DNA from: Cesiribacter sp964504565
GTDB taxonomy: Bacteria > Bacteroidota > Bacteroidia > Cytophagales > Cyclobacteriaceae
Length of the DNA stretch: 64,000 nucleotides
Reading direction: 5' to 3'
Assembly (NCBI GenBank): GCA_964504565.1
Contig: CAZDEY010000001.1
Location: 248,001 to 312,000 of the forward strand
Below, piece after piece: positions 37,218-45,960 of this stretch. The position numbers and the translations under genes are program-made. Below the pieces are notes generated by a model, which was not told the DNA's origin, searched no databases, and was given only the letters and a program-made list of their open reading frames with translations. Every line of letters begins with the position of its first letter. Positions within the stretch are counted from its first letter, which is position 1.

Positions 37218-40200
37218 TTAGCGCTCTAACCGTTTAAAGTAGCTGTTCGTTTCTTCCTTATAAAATTGGTTCATAGAAGGAGAAACAGTACGTAGCAATT
37301 CTACCTCTTTTTCTCTTTCCTTCAAATAATCCTCAAGAGCTTTTGGTATTTGCTTATCGTAATCCCGGGCAGTTTCACCTTTTCGCTCGTTATCTTGGTC
37401 TCTTTCCTGCACAGCTTTTTCAGCCTCCAGTAAACGAGTTTGAATCTGTTGCTGCCGTTCAAATAACTTCCGACTAAGATTTTTGTTCACCAAATCGCGT
37501 TCGGTTTCTTCCATCAATTCCTTTAGTCCCTCGCCGCCGGGCAAATTACCATCTTTCCCGAATTTTTCCTCCAATTTTTTTAAAGCTTCTCGAATGCGTT
37601 CTTGTTCAGCAGCCATTTTCATTAAACCTTCACTCATTTGCTTTCCGCTTTGGCCACCTTGCTTTAATTCACGTATTTGTTGGTTTAATTGTTGCTGAAG
37701 TTGGCCTAAAGTTGGTTGTTTACCTTGGTTCTGCCCTTTTTGGGGCATACCCATAGCATCGGCCATTTGCTGTTGCATTTGCTGCAACACATCATCTAGC
37801 ATTAGGGCCAGGTTATTCATACTGGTCATAGCAAATTGTTGCTGGGCTGACGCTTCATTCTTTTTACGTTCTCTTATACCATCCACACTGCCGTCCATAT
37901 ACCGGTTCATATCGCTTACTTCCCGGGTTATAAAGCTTTGTAGTTGAAATACCCGTTCGGCAAGGGCCTGCAGACTATCTTCAATAACTTTGGCATCATC
38001 TTTAAGCTTAAGCTGTTCCTGCCCTAATTGTACAAAGCGCGGGTCGCTTTGATTAACCTTCCGGAACTCCTTCATGGTCTGTTCCTGGCTAAACGAAAGG
38101 GTAATTAAATTATCTACAATCTGGCGGAGGTTATCCAAATCTTCCTGAGCCTGCTGCATCTGCATAGAGCTTTGCGCCTGTTGCATTTTTTGCTTCATCT
38201 GTTGCATTTGCTCGGCCGCGTTTTGCTGGGGTTTACTAGCCTTCTTAGGCTTCCCTTCCTGAAGTTGTTCCAGGCTTTCCTGCTGGTTTTCCTGAATGCT
38301 TTGCTCCTCCCGATCAGTATCCTCTATTTGGTTCGGATTTTTGAGCTCGTCATTAAGTTCTTCAAGTTGCTCCATATACTTTTGAAGGGCTTGAAAATCC
38401 TCATTTACCTGCTTCTGCTCTTCTTCCAGCTTTTGGCTATCTGCATCCTTCATGGTGCTTTCGATCGCTAAATCTTGCTGTTTCTGCTGCAGTTCATCTA
38501 ATTTATTTACCTGCTCATCTAGCTTCTGCTCAAATTGCATACGCTTAAATAGCTCAACCGCCCGTTCTAGTTCTTTTTCCAGATTCTTCTCTTTATAATC
38601 CAGGTTTTCCAGCACATCCTGCATCTGTTCGCTGCCGCGGTTTTCTTCCAGCAGCTTTTGTAGTTCATCGTACAGCCGCTTAGTTTCTTCATCTAACAGA
38701 ACATCCATAAGCTCCTGTAGTTGCTGGGCTTTCTCGGCTATTTTTTCGTCCTGCTCGGTAAACCGCTCGCGCTGCTGTTGCAATGCCTTCTGCTGCTCCA
38801 TTAGCTTCTGAATAGATTCCTCCAGCTTTTGCCGTTCTTCCAATAACTGCTCTACTGCTTTCTGATCTTGAAAATTTAGTTGGTTCTTGCCGCGGAGCCT
38901 ATCCTGCAGGCTCTTTAGCTTTTCGCGTAGCTCCTTAGTTTCAGTAATATTTTCGGTTATTTCTGATTTAGTTTGCTGTTCTCCTTTATCTAATCTTTCA
39001 GTAATCTTCTTATTATCAGGTAGTTGAACAGTGTACACGCTAGTGCGTGAAGCCTTAGCACCGTTAACCCCGTCGTTATCCCAAATCTGTAAGAAGTATT
39101 CCAGCTTATCATTCTTGCTAAGGTTCAGGTCTTCCAGATTCCAGCGGTAATAATACGTTTGACTCAGCGCGTTAGGGCTTAGTGGTAAGCGTTCCTGTTT
39201 ATAGCTGCTTTCTCCTTGTTTTTTGTAGAATAACGCTAAGCGAGTTAGCCCGTAATCATCCGCTACGTTACCGCCCAGCACCACAAAATTGTACAGTACC
39301 GTATCGGCAAACTGGTTTAGGCTGATTTTAGGATGAAGGTCCGGAATAACTTCTATGCCGTACGCTATTTGCTCTTTATTAGCGCTAAATTCATTCTTGA
39401 GCTGCAGCTCGTACTCTTCGGATTGCATTAGCGTACGCTGGAGATTAGCCTGCTGTGATCGGCCGGTTTCCAGAGAAGTAGATAGACTATCGGTACTAAA
39501 TTTGATACTAATCTGATCGGCCGCTTGAGTGAAGAATTGCCAATCGGCCTGGGTGCCCTGCGGGGCTACAAAGCTGCCGGTGTTTTCCAAGGTTTCCGCC
39601 GGGCGGTTCAGGTAATCGGGGTAAACCAGCCGTATGCGAAACCCGGTTATATCGGGCCGATCCACTAAGCTCAAGGTATACTCCGGGCTCTTATAGCCCG
39701 CCGCTTCAAACTGGAAATTTTTGGCTTCCTGCAGGTTGGTAAAGGTAAACTGAAACAAATCAGCCTGCTGCTGCATTTTGTACCTTCTGCCCTCTTGAAT
39801 TACGTAAGCGGTTTGCGGTACAGGCTCACCATCAAACTTAAGTTGTAGCGTAAAATCTTCGTTACGGAAAGCCTGTAGCTCATCGTTCTGTAAATTGAAA
39901 GAAAAGGGGGCCGCGGGTACAAATTCCTGCTGATACCGGACTATACGTTCGGTAGTACTGGTAAATAAATCTGGTATGAACCAGGCTAGTGCTAAAGCCA
40001 AACCAATTAGGGGCAGAAAGTATCGGAAGTAGCGCGTGTTTTCCCGGTAGTCAATAGCGGTGGTAAAGGGTACGGAACTGATTTGGGAAGTGCGTTGCGT
40101 CAGGCTGGCCATAGCCAAAGAGTCTTTCTCGGCCAGGCTGCGCATCTGCAAAAAGTTAAGCAATTTATCTTGTACCTCCGGAAAGTGCCGACCTATACGC

Positions 40201-40487
40201 CGGGCCGCTTCCTCATCGCTAAAGGGTTTGGTTATAGCCAGTAGGTAGCTTAACGGCTTTAGTACCCACTTCCAAAGTATGCCTAGTGCCAAGGCTATAA
40301 AACTAAAGAATAATACCGCCCTTACAGCTTTGCCAAAGTGCGCCCAGTATTCAACAAAGGTGATGAGTAAAAATGCCGCCAGCAGTATACTCAAAGCCCA
40401 AATAAGGCCTCGCAGTAGTAGGTTAGCGTAATGCTTCCGCTTATACTGATGAATTTTATGTACAATATCCTGGCTACTTCCCTGCAT
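37218..40487 (-). CDS. Large DUF4175-type membrane protein with long coiled coil
   Basis: 1089 residues. Two membrane helices near the start (LIWALSILLAAFLLITFVEYW and RAVLFFSFIALALGILWKWV), a third near residue 155, then a beta-rich region to about residue 490. From there to the end is a very charged, Gln-rich coiled coil (EEQKQVNEDFQALQKYMEQL, QMQQQMADAMGMPQKGQ). It matches the DUF4175 group by length and layout. Envelope location is likely; function is not established. It heads the block that runs through ybeY and mnmG. Confidence 0.8.
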   Translation of the reverse strand: MQGSSQDIVHKIHQYKRKHYANLLLRGLIWALSILLAAFLLITFVEYWAHFGKAVRAVLFFSFIALALGILWKWVLKPLSYLLAITKPFSDEEAARRIGRHFPEVQDKLLNFLQMRSLAEKDSLAMASLTQRTSQISSVPFTTAIDYRENTRYFRYFLPLIGLALALAWFIPDLFTSTTERIVRYQQEFVPAAPFSFNLQNDELQAFRNEDFTLQLKFDGEPVPQTAYVIQEGRRYKMQQQADLFQFTFTNLQEAKNFQFEAAGYKSPEYTLSLVDRPDITGFRIRLVYPDYLNRPAETLENTGSFVAPQGTQADWQFFTQAADQISIKFSTDSLSTSLETGRSQQANLQRTLMQSEEYELQLKNEFSANKEQIAYGIEVIPDLHPKISLNQFADTVLYNFVVLGGNVADDYGLTRLALFYKKQGESSYKQERLPLSPNALSQTYYYRWNLEDLNLSKNDKLEYFLQIWDNDGVNGAKASRTSVYTVQLPDNKKITERLDKGEQQTKSEITENITETKELREKLKSLQDRLRGKNQLNFQDQKAVEQLLEERQKLEESIQKLMEQQKALQQQRERFTEQDEKIAEKAQQLQELMDVLLDEETKRLYDELQKLLEENRGSEQMQDVLENLDYKEKNLEKELERAVELFKRMQFEQKLDEQVNKLDELQQKQQDLAIESTMKDADSQKLEEEQKQVNEDFQALQKYMEQLEELNDELKNPNQIEDTDREEQSIQENQQESLEQLQEGKPKKASKPQQNAAEQMQQMKQKMQQAQSSMQMQQAQEDLDNLRQIVDNLITLSFSQEQTMKEFRKVNQSDPRFVQLGQEQLKLKDDAKVIEDSLQALAERVFQLQSFITREVSDMNRYMDGSVDGIRERKKNEASAQQQFAMTSMNNLALMLDDVLQQMQQQMADAMGMPQKGQNQGKQPTLGQLQQQLNQQIRELKQGGQSGKQMSEGLMKMAAEQERIREALKKLEEKFGKDGNLPGGEGLKELMEETERDLVNKNLSRKLFERQQQIQTRLLEAEKAVQERDQDNERKGETARDYDKQIPKALEDYLKEREKEVELLRTVSPSMNQFYKEETNSYFKRLER

Positions 40488-40523
40488 ATTTAGTCTCTAC
40501 TATTTAGTTCTCGCATTCCCCGC

Positions 40524-40860
40524 TTATACATTAAAGCCTTCCTCATTAATTATATCGATAAGAAGCTTTTCATCAATGGTATCGAAGTCAGATTTATCGT
40601 AAATATCACATAGAATAATTTGGCCGTTAGACTGAACAATAAAATAAATTACTCTACCACCGCCGCGTTTACCCTTACCTTTGGCTGCTATCATAATTCT
40701 AGCTTTTCGTAAACCAAATTTCAACGCTATACCTAATTCCGGATTGTGAATTAATTCTTGAGAAAATTGTTCTTAAATCTTTTTTTAACGATTTGTACCT
40801 TTTCTTCAATTGCTTGGCATGCCGTTCAAAGTTTTTGCTGACTACAATGCTATAGCTCAT
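40524..40860 (-). pseudogene. RelE/HigB-like toxin, frameshifted
   Basis: From ATG at 40860 the frame reads SYSIVVSKNFERHAKQLKKR, then breaks. Removing one A from the TTAAGAAC context (plus-strand position near 40774) restores KKDLEQFSQELIHNPELGIALKFGLRKARIM and continues to the stop at 40524. The full product is 111 residues, normal for this toxin group. AAKGKGKRGGGRVIYFI and CDIYDKSD are the family marks. The family cleaves mRNA on or off the ribosome. As written the toxin is inactive, either decayed or a sequencing error. The start overlaps the antitoxin gene by 11 nt. Confidence 0.8.
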
Positions 40861-41071
40861 CTAAAAACTGATTGAGCGGCCGGGCTTTGGTTTCTCCGTT
40901 TTTTATGCGTCCCAGTTCAGTAAACATTTCCTTAACCCGCTTTCTGAGCTTGCCTTCGGCCATTCTTCCTTGTAACTCCTTTTCTATTTCCTTCCAATAA
41001 TTTAAAGGTATCAGCACATCGGTTGATTCACCCTGCTCGTTAGTTATATATTTAATCGGAATGCTTCCCAT
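40850..41071 (-). CDS. Antitoxin of a RelE/HigB-like toxin-antitoxin pair
   Basis: 73 residues, mostly helical and charged. KYITNEQGESTDVLIPLNYW resembles the N-terminal DNA-binding segment of small Phd/StbD-type antitoxins, and KRVKEMFTELGRIKNGETKARPLNQFLDEL is the probable toxin-binding part. The stop overlaps the toxin start by 11 nt, the usual coupled order. Family assignment is by context more than by sequence. Confidence 0.7.
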   Translation of the reverse strand: MGSIPIKYITNEQGESTDVLIPLNYWKEIEKELQGRMAEGKLRKRVKEMFTELGRIKNGETKARPLNQFLDEL

Positions 41072-41152
41072 ACCTTATAGTTATTTAAGCCTTAGAAAAT
41101 ATAACGGTAATTCAGTTAAAAAAGTGGGCTACTCAGATTTTAATGTTAAAGC

Positions 41153-41485
41153 TTAGCCTTCAAAGACTTCAATTGAAACTACCTGACCATTATCTAAATT
41201 AAGTAACAAGCGAGCCGTATCAATACCCCTACCTGCATAACCTAGATAGTATTGTATGAAATTTTTGCCTTCCTTACTAGGCTTACCTAGCATTGTCAGA
41301 ATTTCGGCTCGATTCAGACTTTTTAGCTGATAATTTGTAAGCAGATCGTCCAACATTTCCCTTCTTAAAGAAGGTTCCGCTTCACTTTCCTGCCAGTTTT
41401 TCCACTCTTTACTATTAAAAGGTCTTTTAGTTTGGCAGCTAATAAGAAATAAAAAGATGAATAGATAAGTAACAGTTTTCTGCAT
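41153..41485 (-). CDS. Small lipoprotein, SmpA/BamE-like layout
   Basis: 110 residues. Lipobox FLFLISC with Cys at residue 17. The middle reads LTNYQLKSLNRAEILTMLGKPSKEGKNFIQYYLGY, which has the helix, LGxPs and strand order seen in SmpA/OmlA-like folds. I infer a resemblance only. It lies 11 nt behind the peptide-binding lipoprotein gene. Confidence 0.6.
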   Translation of the reverse strand: MQKTVTYLFIFLFLISCQTKRPFNSKEWKNWQESEAEPSLRREMLDDLLTNYQLKSLNRAEILTMLGKPSKEGKNFIQYYLGYAGRGIDTARLLLNLDNGQVVSIEVFEG

Positions 41486-41496
41486 AAGCTAAAGTT

Positions 41497-43266
41497 CTAA
41501 TCCGCCCGTAGGGTTCGGGCTTGTTGGAAGTATACTTCGCTTAAATCGCGGTACTGCATGGGGTTATTGGGGAAGTTTTTAACGTAGCTCTGCAGTAGGC
41601 GGTAGCTTTCATCGTACCACAATACAATTATTGGGGCATCCTGCATAAGTACCTGCTCGGCGCGTAAGAAAATATCACCCGCTTCCTTCAGGTTTCGGGC
41701 TTGCAGGGCTTGGTCGTACAGGCGATTAAAGGTTGGGTTGTTGTAGCGCACTATATTGGGATACACCTCCGTACGATCGCGCCAGTCTTGGGTGCCGTTA
41801 TAGAAGATCCACAGGAAATTCTCCGGGCTGGGGTAATCGGCGTACCAGGCCGAGCGCATAAGGTCAAACCGGCCCTGGTAAGCACGTTCCAGCAATTGGG
41901 CTAAGGGGTAAGTATTAATCTCAACCTGAATATTAAGGTAGTCGCTTAGCTGTTTCTGAATTTCCACGGCTACCAGGGTATTGCGTTCGCCTTCGGTATT
42001 CAGCATCAACTCAATTTTGGGCAAGCCTTTACCATCGGGGTAGCCGGCCTGCGCCAGATAATAGCGCGCCGAGTCTACATTTAGCTGATAGCCCCTAACC
42101 TGAGCGGTATTGTAGTCGGGAAAAACCGGGGGGGTAATGCCATGCAAGCCCGGAGCGTAACCTTCGCCATTTAGTACGAAGTTCAGGATCTTCTCGCGAT
42201 CAACGGCGTAGTTTATTGCCTTCCGTAAGTCTTTATTATTGAACAGCTTACGGTTTTCGGTATTGAAAGCCAGAAACTGGGTAACCATTTCCGGCTCGCG
42301 CTGCAATTCGTAGCGGGTAAACTCCCCATTGCCGGACTGATTATCTTCCAGAATTTCGATAATATATTCGGTGGGCAGGCGGTAAATCATATCCAGATTA
42401 CCCTTTTTAAATTCCAGCAGTTCGGAATTTTTATTATTGATAAACTGAATAGTGATAGCCTCTAGAAAGGGAAGCTGGTTGCCGTAGCTGTCTTTACGCC
42501 AGTAGTTAGGGTTTTTCACCAGGCTAATGCTGATATTTTCCTCCACTGCCGAAAACTTAAACGGACCGGTGCCTACCGGGTGAATTCGCATTTCGTTACC
42601 GTAGTAGTTTACGGCTTCCTTAGGATAAATAAAGCAGGCCGGCCGGGCCAGGTTCATCAGGAAGAGCGAATTAGGGCGAGTAAGCGTTAGGCGAATAGTT
42701 TTGTTGCTAACCACCTCAATACCTTCAACCTTAAAGGCTGGGGTATTGCCGCCGGCGCTGGCCTGATAATATTTAGTAGCTCCCTTTAGCAGGCCGCTGA
42801 ACAGACTGTAGTTCTGGTTTTGGGCACTTTGGGTACAAAGCTGGGTAAAGCAGTAGGCAACATCCTGAGCGGTTAGCTGGCGCCCCTTACCGGAGGTAAA
42901 GGCCGGATCGTCGTGAAAGAAAATACTATCGCGCAGGTGAATGGTATATATAGTGCCGCTTTCGTCCAGCTCGTAGCGTTCGGCCAGGCTGTTGGTTACC
43001 GTTAGGCTTTCATCATCGAACTTAAATAGCCCTTCGTATACCTGGGCGGCGGTGCGGTAGCTGTATACATCGGTTATAGCCGGAGGAAACAGGTTTTTTA
43101 CGTATTCGGCCTCATTCAAGCGGAAATAGCCGCCATAGTAACGGTTTCCGGCCGCTTCTTTTAAACCGGAATCGGTTTCGTTGATAGTTTCCTGTGTGCC
43201 AGTGCAGGCCGAAATAATGATAAACGGTAGGGCTAAAAACCAAAAAATAGAGCCAGTTTTTCTCAT
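41497..43266 (-). CDS. ABC transporter substrate-binding lipoprotein (peptide/nickel class, SBP_bac_5)
   Basis: 589 residues. Lipobox IIISAC near residue 21. Family 5 solute-binding fold: VYEGLFKFD, GRQLTAQDVAYCFTQL, VEVVS..IRLTLTRPNSLFLMNLA, HPVGTGPFKFSAVEENISISLVKNPNYWR, NKDLRKAINYAVDREKILNFVL and DLMRSAWYADYPSPENFLW. It binds oligopeptides or similar ligands for an ABC importer; no permease gene is near, so the partner is elsewhere. Confidence 0.88.
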   Translation of the reverse strand: MRKTGSIFWFLALPFIIISACTGTQETINETDSGLKEAAGNRYYGGYFRLNEAEYVKNLFPPAITDVYSYRTAAQVYEGLFKFDDESLTVTNSLAERYELDESGTIYTIHLRDSIFFHDDPAFTSGKGRQLTAQDVAYCFTQLCTQSAQNQNYSLFSGLLKGATKYYQASAGGNTPAFKVEGIEVVSNKTIRLTLTRPNSLFLMNLARPACFIYPKEAVNYYGNEMRIHPVGTGPFKFSAVEENISISLVKNPNYWRKDSYGNQLPFLEAITIQFINNKNSELLEFKKGNLDMIYRLPTEYIIEILEDNQSGNGEFTRYELQREPEMVTQFLAFNTENRKLFNNKDLRKAINYAVDREKILNFVLNGEGYAPGLHGITPPVFPDYNTAQVRGYQLNVDSARYYLAQAGYPDGKGLPKIELMLNTEGERNTLVAVEIQKQLSDYLNIQVEINTYPLAQLLERAYQGRFDLMRSAWYADYPSPENFLWIFYNGTQDWRDRTEVYPNIVRYNNPTFNRLYDQALQARNLKEAGDIFLRAEQVLMQDAPIIVLWYDESYRLLQSYVKNFPNNPMQYRDLSEVYFQQARTLRAD

Positions 43267-43338
43267 AGTGCAGTAAAATACAGCATTCTGCTATAAAATG
43301 CACTTTAGAGGCGAAATGTTGGGGAAGACTTACGTTTT

Positions 43339-43462
43339 ACCTCATCCTAGCCTACGTGGCCCCACCTACGCGGCCCGACCTACGTGGCCCGACCTACGTG
43401 GCCCGACCTACGCGGCTCGACCTACGCGGCTCGACCTACGCGGCTCGACCTACTACTACTGA
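43339..43462. repeat. 14-bp tandem repeat array with a shared repeat leader
   Basis: 43339-43353 repeats the first 15 bases (ACCTCATCCTAGCCT) of the 16901 inverted-repeat element. From 43351 there are seven 14-bp units of CCTACGYGGCYCGA type (43351-43448), ending in a degenerate eighth (43449-43462). The first units carry CCC and the last three CTC, so copies have spread by local duplication. No spacers, so not CRISPR. It lies between two minus-strand genes. Confidence 0.85.
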
Positions 43463-43524
43463 GAGAAAATATTTTAGGTAATAAAGCAACGTACTACCTT
43501 CTTTGCCCCAATAGGCTACTCTAC

Positions 43525-44373
43525 CTATTTATTAGATAGCTTCTGGATTGCGGAATCTAGTCTTTCCTCATTTATTTTTGAAGAAAGCTCATGAGCCGTA
43601 GCATCAAATTCACAACTAATCACTACCTCCACAGGGCAATGATCGCTATGGACGGCATCGGGGTGAATTTTGGCACTTTGTAGGCGGTCGCGGAGGGCTT
43701 CGGTAACCATATGGTAGTCGATACGCCAACCTTTGTTCTTGCCCCGCGCCCCGGCTCGGTAGCTCCACCAGCTATAGTGGTGGGCATCCTGGTTAAAGTG
43801 GCGGAAGCTATCCACAAAGCCACTGTTTACAAATTTATCGAACCACTCGCGTTCTTCTGGTAAAAAGCCGCTGCTGTTTTTATTGCGTACCGGATCGTGA
43901 ATATCAATTGCTTTATGGCAAATATTATAATCGCCGCAAATGAGCAAGTTGGGGTGTTCCTGCTTTAGATCGTTTACGTAGGCCTGAAAATCGGCCAGCC
44001 ACTGCATCTTAAAATCCTGCCGAACATCGCCGCTGCTTCCGCTGGGCATATATACGCTTAGTATACTTAGATCCGGAAAGTCGGCACGTAGTACCCGCCC
44101 TTCCCTATCGTATTGTTCTAGGCCGCAGCCATGTTCCACGTGAAGCGGTTGCTGTTTGCTTAGGATAGCCACCCCGCTGTAGCCGGGTTTTTGAGCCGGG
44201 TTCCAGTAACAGTGGTATCCCAATTTCTCAAATTCCGAGACATCGAATTGCTCGGGGCGGGCTTTAATTTCCTGCAAGCAAACTACATTGGGTTGAACAT
44301 CATTTAACCATTCCAATAAGCCTTTTTTGAGTGCGGCGCGTAGGCCGTTAATGTTATACGATATGATTTTCAC
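43525..44373 (-). CDS. xth: Exodeoxyribonuclease III (AP endonuclease)
   Basis: 282 residues from GTG at 44373. Family blocks: VKIISYNINGLRAALKKG, CLQEIKA, GYSGVAILS, SVYMPSG, CGDYNICHKAIDIHDP, WSYRAGARGKNKGWRIDYH and the C-terminal HSDHCPV. It cuts DNA at abasic sites and removes 3' blocks in base-excision repair. The frame is open from an ATG at 44427, but a perfect -7 box (44401-44408) lies inside that extension and the family starts at the KIISYN strand, so GTG is preferred. Confidence 0.92.
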   Translation of the reverse strand: MKIISYNINGLRAALKKGLLEWLNDVQPNVVCLQEIKARPEQFDVSEFEKLGYHCYWNPAQKPGYSGVAILSKQQPLHVEHGCGLEQYDREGRVLRADFPDLSILSVYMPSGSSGDVRQDFKMQWLADFQAYVNDLKQEHPNLLICGDYNICHKAIDIHDPVRNKNSSGFLPEEREWFDKFVNSGFVDSFRHFNQDAHHYSWWSYRAGARGKNKGWRIDYHMVTEALRDRLQSAKIHPDAVHSDHCPVEVVISCEFDATAHELSSKINEERLDSAIQKLSNK

Positions 44374-44400
44374 TAACTGTAGATCCTGATTGTAAAACTT

Positions 44401-44408
44401 CAAAGATA
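44401..44408 (-). promoter_or_regulatory. Candidate -7 box for exonuclease III
   Basis: TATCTTTG on the minus strand, an exact TAnnTTTG match. It puts the transcript start about 20 nt before GTG 44373 and decides against the upstream ATG. Confidence 0.5.
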
Positions 44409-44453
44409 ATGAACAAAGCAAAACCATAAAGGAAGAAGCTCGTTTTCACCTTA

Positions 44454-44507
44454 TCAAGAATCAAGAATCAAGAATCAAGAATCAAGAATCAAGAATCAAG
44501 AATCAAG
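44454..44507. repeat. Heptanucleotide satellite (TCAAGAA, seven copies)
   Basis: Seven exact copies of TCAAGAA at 44454-44502, then TCAAG. It lies between the divergent exonuclease and peroxiredoxin-like genes. The 7-bp unit is not a multiple of helical pitch or codon, so copy-number slippage would shift spacing. Confidence 0.9.
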
Positions 44508-44536
44508 CACTAGGCACTAACCCACCAACTATATCT

Positions 44537-45016
44537 ATGGCTCAAATTTTTCCCAATACAAAATTTAATACGCTAGATAGCGGCCTAAAAAGCTTAGATA
44601 ACCTAATGGGTAACGGCCGGGCTATTGTAATTTTTTACCGGGGTTTTCACTGCCGTATATGCTTTCGGTACGTGCGGCGGTGGGCGGCATTTCAGAAATC
44701 ATTCGAGCGCTTAGGCTTTACAGTAGTAGCAGTAAGTGCCGACTCGCGCGAAAAAGCCGAACAAACCCAAAGCGAATGGTTCACCGATAAACTAACCATA
44801 GCCCACTCGTTCCCGGTAGAGGAAGCGGTAAGCTTAGGGCTGCACCACTCGCAAGGTTCCGGTATCGATCAGCCCGCTAATTTTTTTGAGCCGGCCCTTT
44901 TTGTACTGGATACCGATCGCCGGATTATGATTTCTTCCGTACAAAACTCGGCCTTTGCCCGGCCCGATGTAGAACAACTGCTGGAAGATTTGCGCAGCCT
45001 GGTGGGCATGCAATAG
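44537..45016 (+). CDS. AhpC/TSA-type peroxiredoxin-like protein
   Basis: 159 residues, thioredoxin fold. The redox motif is FYRGFHCRICFRYVRRW, a CxxC within the peroxiredoxin-like frame (residues about 36-39). VVAVSADSREKAEQTQ and PALFVLDTDRR follow the family order. No signal peptide, so cytosolic. It could reduce peroxides or act as a thiol reductase; the CRIC pair fits either. Possible shared stress function with the Usp gene 95 nt downstream. Confidence 0.8.
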   Translation: MAQIFPNTKFNTLDSGLKSLDNLMGNGRAIVIFYRGFHCRICFRYVRRWAAFQKSFERLGFTVVAVSADSREKAEQTQSEWFTDKLTIAHSFPVEEAVSLGLHHSQGSGIDQPANFFEPALFVLDTDRRIMISSVQNSAFARPDVEQLLEDLRSLVGMQ

Positions 45017-45111
45017 TTAACTTAAAGTTAATAAAAGTCATTTTTTAAGCTGAGCATTGTCATGTATTTTTCAAGGGCTACACTATACTTTAGTGCTAAA
45101 CCTTTTTTACC

Positions 45112-45960
45112 ATGCTCAAGATACTTGTTCCCACCGATTTTTCTTTACAAGCCCGTTACGCTACTGAGTTTGCCTGCCAGTTAGCCCAGCTTACCGAGGT
45201 ACAAATAACCCTGCTGCACGTGCTGGAAATACCCGAAACTATGGCGCCAGATCCTTCGGGCCTAAGCGTTCCGGTTATTTTTGATGAAGAATCTATGGAA
45301 CGTTTGCGCCGGCGGGGCGAAAGTAAGCTGCAAAAGTTCGCTGAGGAATATGCCAAGTGCTCGGTTAAGCAGAAGCTGGTAGTAGGCAACCCCTACCGCA
45401 GCATAACTCACGAAATTGCTGCCGAAAACATGAACCTGATTGTAATGGGTACTAAGGGAGCCTCGGGCTTAAAAGAATTTTTTATAGGCTCTAACGCCCA
45501 AAAAATAGTGCGGCGAGCCCCCTGCCCGGTAATTACCCTGGCCGAACGTACCGATGCTTCGGCCATAAAATCTATTGTGTACGCTACTGAACTAAGCGAG
45601 GCTTCTAAATATTTACTACGGAAATTGCGTAAAATTCAGGAGGTGTTCGGAGCCGAACTTCATCTGGTACGAATTAATACCCAGGATAATTTTGAGAACG
45701 ATGATGTGTGTCTGGATTTCTTAAATAACCTGGCCCAGCACTATGCATTAAAGAATTATACAGTGAGCACCTACAACCACGAGCAGGAAGTAAGTGGTAT
45801 TGTAGCATTTGCCAAAAGCAAGCAAGCCGATTTGCTAGCCATAGGAACCCACGGGCGTACGGGGCTTAAGCAATTGCTGGCTGGTAGCCTGGCCGAAGAT
45901 TTAGTGAACCATACCAAACTGCCGGTATGGAGCTGCCACCTGGAGCCACAATACAACTAA
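45112..45960 (+). CDS. Universal stress protein with two tandem UspA domains
   Basis: 282 residues. First domain 1-145 begins ILVPTDFSLQARYATEFA and ends with the nucleotide motif GTKGASGLKEFFIGSNAQKIVRRAPCPV. The second, 150-282, ends GTHGRTGLKQLLAGSLAEDLVNHTKLPVWS. Both G-2x-G-9x-G(S/N)-like loops are present, so ATP-binding is likely. Such paired forms are common in Bacteroidota. Its stop overlaps the amidase stop by 4 nt, tail to tail. Confidence 0.9.
   Translation: MLKILVPTDFSLQARYATEFACQLAQLTEVQITLLHVLEIPETMAPDPSGLSVPVIFDEESMERLRRRGESKLQKFAEEYAKCSVKQKLVVGNPYRSITHEIAAENMNLIVMGTKGASGLKEFFIGSNAQKIVRRAPCPVITLAERTDASAIKSIVYATELSEASKYLLRKLRKIQEVFGAELHLVRINTQDNFENDDVCLDFLNNLAQHYALKNYTVSTYNHEQEVSGIVAFAKSKQADLLAIGTHGRTGLKQLLAGSLAEDLVNHTKLPVWSCHLEPQYN

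Noticed and set aside
38172..38471. Plus-strand open frame of 99 codons rich in Leu
   Set aside because: Antisense to the DUF4175 coiled coil; Gln/Glu/Leu codons of the real gene create it.
43351..43462. CRISPR array
   Set aside because: Units are 14 bp, directly adjacent, with no spacers and no cas genes nearby.
44132..44147. TGTTCCACGTGAAGCG, a third parS-like sequence
   Set aside because: Two mismatches to the generic parS pattern and inside the exonuclease III coding region, where the codons encode a normal HVEHGCG stretch. Kept only as a weak possibility.
45017..45111. TTAACTT-A-AAGTTAA dyad as a terminator
   Set aside because: All A/T stem too weak for termination and no clean U-run; could be a minor binding site at best.
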